From contig JAJRVW010000096.1 of NCBI GenBank assembly GCA_024277115.1, positions 1 to 37,190 of the forward strand: a stretch of 37,190 nucleotides of DNA. The letters run 5' to 3'. The notes under the pieces are model-generated. The model worked only from the letters and a program-made list of their open reading frames with translations, ran no database searches and had not been told where the DNA came from. Made by a program: the position numbers and the translations under genes. Of the stretch, positions 33,711 to 37,190 are shown piece after piece. Source of the DNA: Calditrichota bacterium. Lineage in GTDB: Bacteria; Calditrichota; Calditrichia; Calditrichales; J004. The first letter of the stretch is position 1. Each line of letters starts with the position of its first letter.

Positions 33711-36700
33711 ATGAAACGTATTTTTTATATATTGATAATCATTTTTTTGATAGCAACCGGAAGCACCTTTGCCCAAAATGATGACCTAATCTTCGAGCGT
33801 ATCAATACCTCTCATGGCCTATCCAATAATACTGTAAAAAAAACCTTACAGGATAGCAAAGGTTATTTATGGATTGCCACACAAGACGGCCTGAATAAGT
33901 ATGACGGTTATTCATTTATCACTTATCGAAATGACCCACAGGATACCACAAGCCTAATCAATAACTCGGTCTGGGACATCCACTAAGACAAAAAAGGAAA
34001 TTTATGGATTGGCACAGAAGGGGGATTAAGCAAATACAATCCTGAAACGGAAAGTTTTAAAAATTATAAATATGTGCCTATTCCAAACATCCCATTATCA
34101 GCCCGGCAATGGGCAAATGCAGTACTCTCTATTTGCGAGATAGATAGTATCTATTTATGGTTGGGGACTATCTTTAACGGCTTAACAAAGTTCAATGTCC
34201 AATCCGGGCAATTTACACATTTTCTTCCGGACACGATTGCTGCCGACAATGTAGTTTTATGGATAATTGGTGACAACCATAATAAAAATTTATTATGGTT
34301 TGGGAATGGAAACAGGAATGATTATGGTTCTTTTAATATTTCTGAACAACGCTTTAGCATAACAGACGGGCTGGGTAAAAAGCTAAATGATGGCAGGACA
34401 TTTTCCATGTTTCAAGACTATAAGGGAATACTTTGGATAGGGACAGAAATGGGGGGGCTGATTAGCTACGATCCAAAAGAAAAACATTATATCCATTTTA
34501 AGCATGATCCGAAGAATCCTGAAAGTATAAGCACTGGTGGTATCTGGGACATTTTTAAAGACCCTGACAAAAAGGATATTTTTTGGATTGGCACACAAGG
34601 CGGTCTAAACAAATTTGATATAAAAAGCAAAAAATTCACCCATTATAACTCAATTATTCAGGATCCCACTACCCTAAGCTCTGATTTTGTCTGGAATACT
34701 TATAAAGACCGCGCCGGGGTTATGTGGGTAAGCACATCTGGCGGATTGAATAAAGTTGATCCGGGGCGCGTCCCCTTTCACAATTATAAGCAGATCGCAG
34801 GCAAGAACAGCCTTAATAATGATTTTGTTGCCGGGTTAACATCCTCCCTCGCCGATAAGAATTTAATCTGGATTGGCACACGAGGCGGTGGGCTTAACCG
34901 TTTTGACCGCAAAACAAACACATTCACTTATTATAAGCATGACCGTAAGAACCCAAGTTCAATTTCCGGCGATTCAGTCTTAGCTGTTTATGAAGACCCT
35001 GACGAAGCCGGTGACTTTTTATGGATTGGTACCTGGGGCGCCGGGTTAAACCATTTTGATATTAGAAACAACCGTTTTAAAAAATATAAGATGAATAGCA
35101 CTGACCCGACAACGCTAAACAGCAATGTAGTGCGACGTATTTATAAAACGCGCGATGGCGCTTTATGGTTGAGCACTTCATCCGGTGTAAGCAAATTTGA
35201 CCGCTCCAAAGGTAGTTTTACCCGTTACCTGCAACGGGATACCTCCTACGTGGACGAAATACAAAAGCTGCTTATCGATTTGGTTAATCAAAGAGAACCC
35301 GTCTCTTCAATATTAAAAGTTGGAGAAGATGCAAACCGGGTACAATCCTTCAATTTAACAACTACGCAAGAACTACTGATAATCGGGATGGGTGAAGGCC
35401 TAACCACTATGTACGATTTTGGCTGGCTTGAAGATGGTAATGGTAAAAAAATCTGGGAGATGGATTATAAGCAAAGCAAGCATGCCGGCGGTGGAGAAAA
35501 AAACAGATTGCAAGTTGGTTTGCTTTCTCTAAAACCCGGTACTTATAAATTACATTACAAGTCAGATATTGGACATTCCTACCAAAACTGGAACACACAG
35601 CCCCCAGAACATCCCAATATGTGGGGCATCCAGCTTTTCAGTTTAGATAAGCAAGAAAAGAACCTTGTAACCCGGAATATAAATAAAATTAATAAACCAA
35701 ATTCTATCGCCAGTGGCAACGTAACTGAAATTTTGGAAGATTCTTACGGAATGCTCTGGATGGCAACTTATGATGGCGGATTGAGCCGCCTGGACAGGAA
35801 GAGCGGTCTTTTTACAAATTTTATAAATAATCCTTCGCAAATGACCAGCATAAGCAGTAACCAGGTAACCAGTTTGTACGAAGATAAAATCGGTTCCTTA
35901 TGGATTGGTACAAATAACGGTCTGAATAAATATGATCCGGGAAGCAGAACGTTTAAGTCATGGTATGTAAAAGACGGCCTGCCCTCCAATACAATTATAA
36001 GTATCCTTGAAGATAGTGATGGAAACTTATGGCTGGCAACCGGTAATGGTATTTCAAAATTTGACCCGGAGGATGAAACGGATCATGGCGGTCTCACCTT
36101 TATCAATTATGGCATTCAGGATGGCTTGCAGTACAATCAGTACTTCAATAATTCAAAACACCGTGCAGCCAATGGCGAAATGTTTTTTGGCGGGTTTGGC
36201 GGGTTTGTCTCATTCTTTCCAGGTAAAAAGAACCCTTTGCCACCACGTACAATAATCTCAAAATTTTTATTATTTAACCAGGAAGTTCATCCCGGAGAAG
36301 ATTCCCCTCTACAAAAACCGATTAGCGAAAGTAAGGAAATTGAGTTGTCTTATAATCAAAATGTATTCTCGTTCGAGTTTACCGCCCTGCACTTTTCACG
36401 CCCGGAGAAAAACTTATATTTGTACAAAATGGAGGGTTTTGACAAAGACTGGATCGACGGCCATCGCCGCTTTGCACCCTACACCAATCTTGACCCCGGC
36501 CTGTATACATTTCGTGTAAAAGCGGCCAACAGCGATGGCGTTTGGAACGAGGAAGGGGCATTGGTTAAAATTAATATTTCGCCTCCCTGGTGGCGCACAT
36601 GGTGGGCCTATACCGGATATGTGCTTTTATTGGGCCTTCTTATTTTTGGATTCGATCGTCTTCAGCGAAAGCGCATGATAGCAAAGTCAAAAGAGCGTTT

Positions 36701-37190
36701 AAAAATGCAAGAGGCAGAGCATCGCGCGGAAGCAGCAGAATTACAGGCGCAAGTGGCCGAAGCGGAGAATGCACGTAAAACAAAAGAGCTGGAAGAAGCG
36801 CGTCAACTCCAGCTTTCCATGCTGCCCAAAGAATTACCACAATTGCCTAACCTGGATATTGCCGTATATATGCAAACGGCCACAGAGGTCGGCGGGGACT
36901 ATTATGATTTTCACGTGGGCTTGGATGGCACATTAACTGTTGTTATCGGAGATGCAACCGGCCACGGCATGAAAGCCGGGACGATGGTCACCACGGCCAA
37001 AACCCTTTTTAAAAGCTATGCATCCAACCCGGACATTCTGTTTTCTTTTCAGGAATTTACCCGCTGCATAAAAGAAATGAATATGGGCAAACTTTCCATG
37101 TGCCTGACCATGCTCAAGATTAAAGGTGGTAAAATGCAAATTTCCACCGCTGGCATGCCGCCCTCTTTTATTTTTAGAGAGGATACAAAA
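33711..37190 (+). pseudogene. Beta-propeller sensor with SpoIIE/PP2C output (array copy 3), in-frame TAA, cut by window end
   Basis: The start is placed at ATG 33711 (MKRIFYILIIIFLIATGSTFAQ, a clear signal peptide, with GGAG upstream) rather than at 33621. The frame stops at TAA 33984-33986 after SVWDIH. The same frame then stays open to the window end, more than 1000 codons. Copy 1 has Glu at the matching place (IWTIYED), so GAA to TAA is the simple explanation. Downstream are the remaining propeller units, inserted domain (about nt 35240-35700), Y_Y_Y (about 36355-36580), TM (about 36600-36660), coiled coil (about 36670-36800), and a phosphatase with GGDYYDF and GDATGHG, ending mid-domain. 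It is recently broken, misread in the sequence, or expressed as an internally started or read-through protein. Confidence 0.85.

Noticed and set aside
22145-33986. Genome-wide recoding of TAA as a sense codon
   Set aside because: TAA ends many normal genes in the window at the expected family C-terminus (for example 29271, 33192, 14618), so general recoding is not plausible; only local events remain.

Overview
The window most likely comes from a Gram-negative bacterium of the FCB group (Calditrichota/Ignavibacteriota/Bacteroidota-like). This is an inference. It rests on two-component-type beta-propeller sensors, a hybrid histidine kinase with an AraC output, a degraded four-helix-bundle (S23-type) gene, outer-membrane genes, and dispersed palindromic repeats of the GTCATTCTGAGCG type. 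No rRNA, tRNA, CRISPR array or insertion-sequence transposase was seen.

Left part (1-8.4 kb). The window opens in the 3' end of a sigma-54 activator gene, followed by a small secreted calcium-binding-type protein and a small membrane protein. A minus-strand envelope operon follows: TetR regulator, RND/MMPL transporter, YtfJ-like thioredoxin-fold protein, LolA-like periplasmic protein, outer-membrane beta-barrel. Near-identical operator-like sites lie in front of tetR and in front of the transporter. The barrel gene has repeat DNA at its 5' end, and its best start codon lies inside the repeat. A 4-TM protein and a haem-binding-domain protein with one CxxCH follow.

Central part (8.4-17 kb). 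This is a glyoxylate-shunt module. A RamB/ScfR-type regulator is divergent from malate synthase, followed by a long ICL2-type isocitrate lyase. The divergent promoter region carries three copies of ATTTCGC. Downstream are a repeat-rich gene-free stretch, a lipoprotein with a clear terminator, and an AmrS-type radical SAM enzyme.

Right part (17.4-37.2 kb). Four very large beta-propeller sensors dominate. The first (1390 aa) is a complete hybrid two-component system. The next three form a tandem array with a different output: periplasmic propeller, Y_Y_Y domain, one TM helix, coiled coil, SpoIIE/PP2C phosphatase. The three phosphatase domains are almost identical while the propellers have diverged. 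All three carry an extra, unrecognised domain of about 120-150 residues at the same place between propeller units 10 and 11. The third copy has one in-frame TAA near its N-terminus followed by more than 1000 open codons, and it runs off the window end.

The right part also holds a degraded four-helix-bundle gene, an acyltransferase-like gene with an in-frame TAA at codon 9, and a truncated CBM9/DUF5916-like remnant. Repeat clusters separate the sensor copies. The region looks like a repeat-driven, expanding and decaying sensory locus. The strongest candidates for something undescribed are the sensor-phosphatase array and its shared inserted domain.
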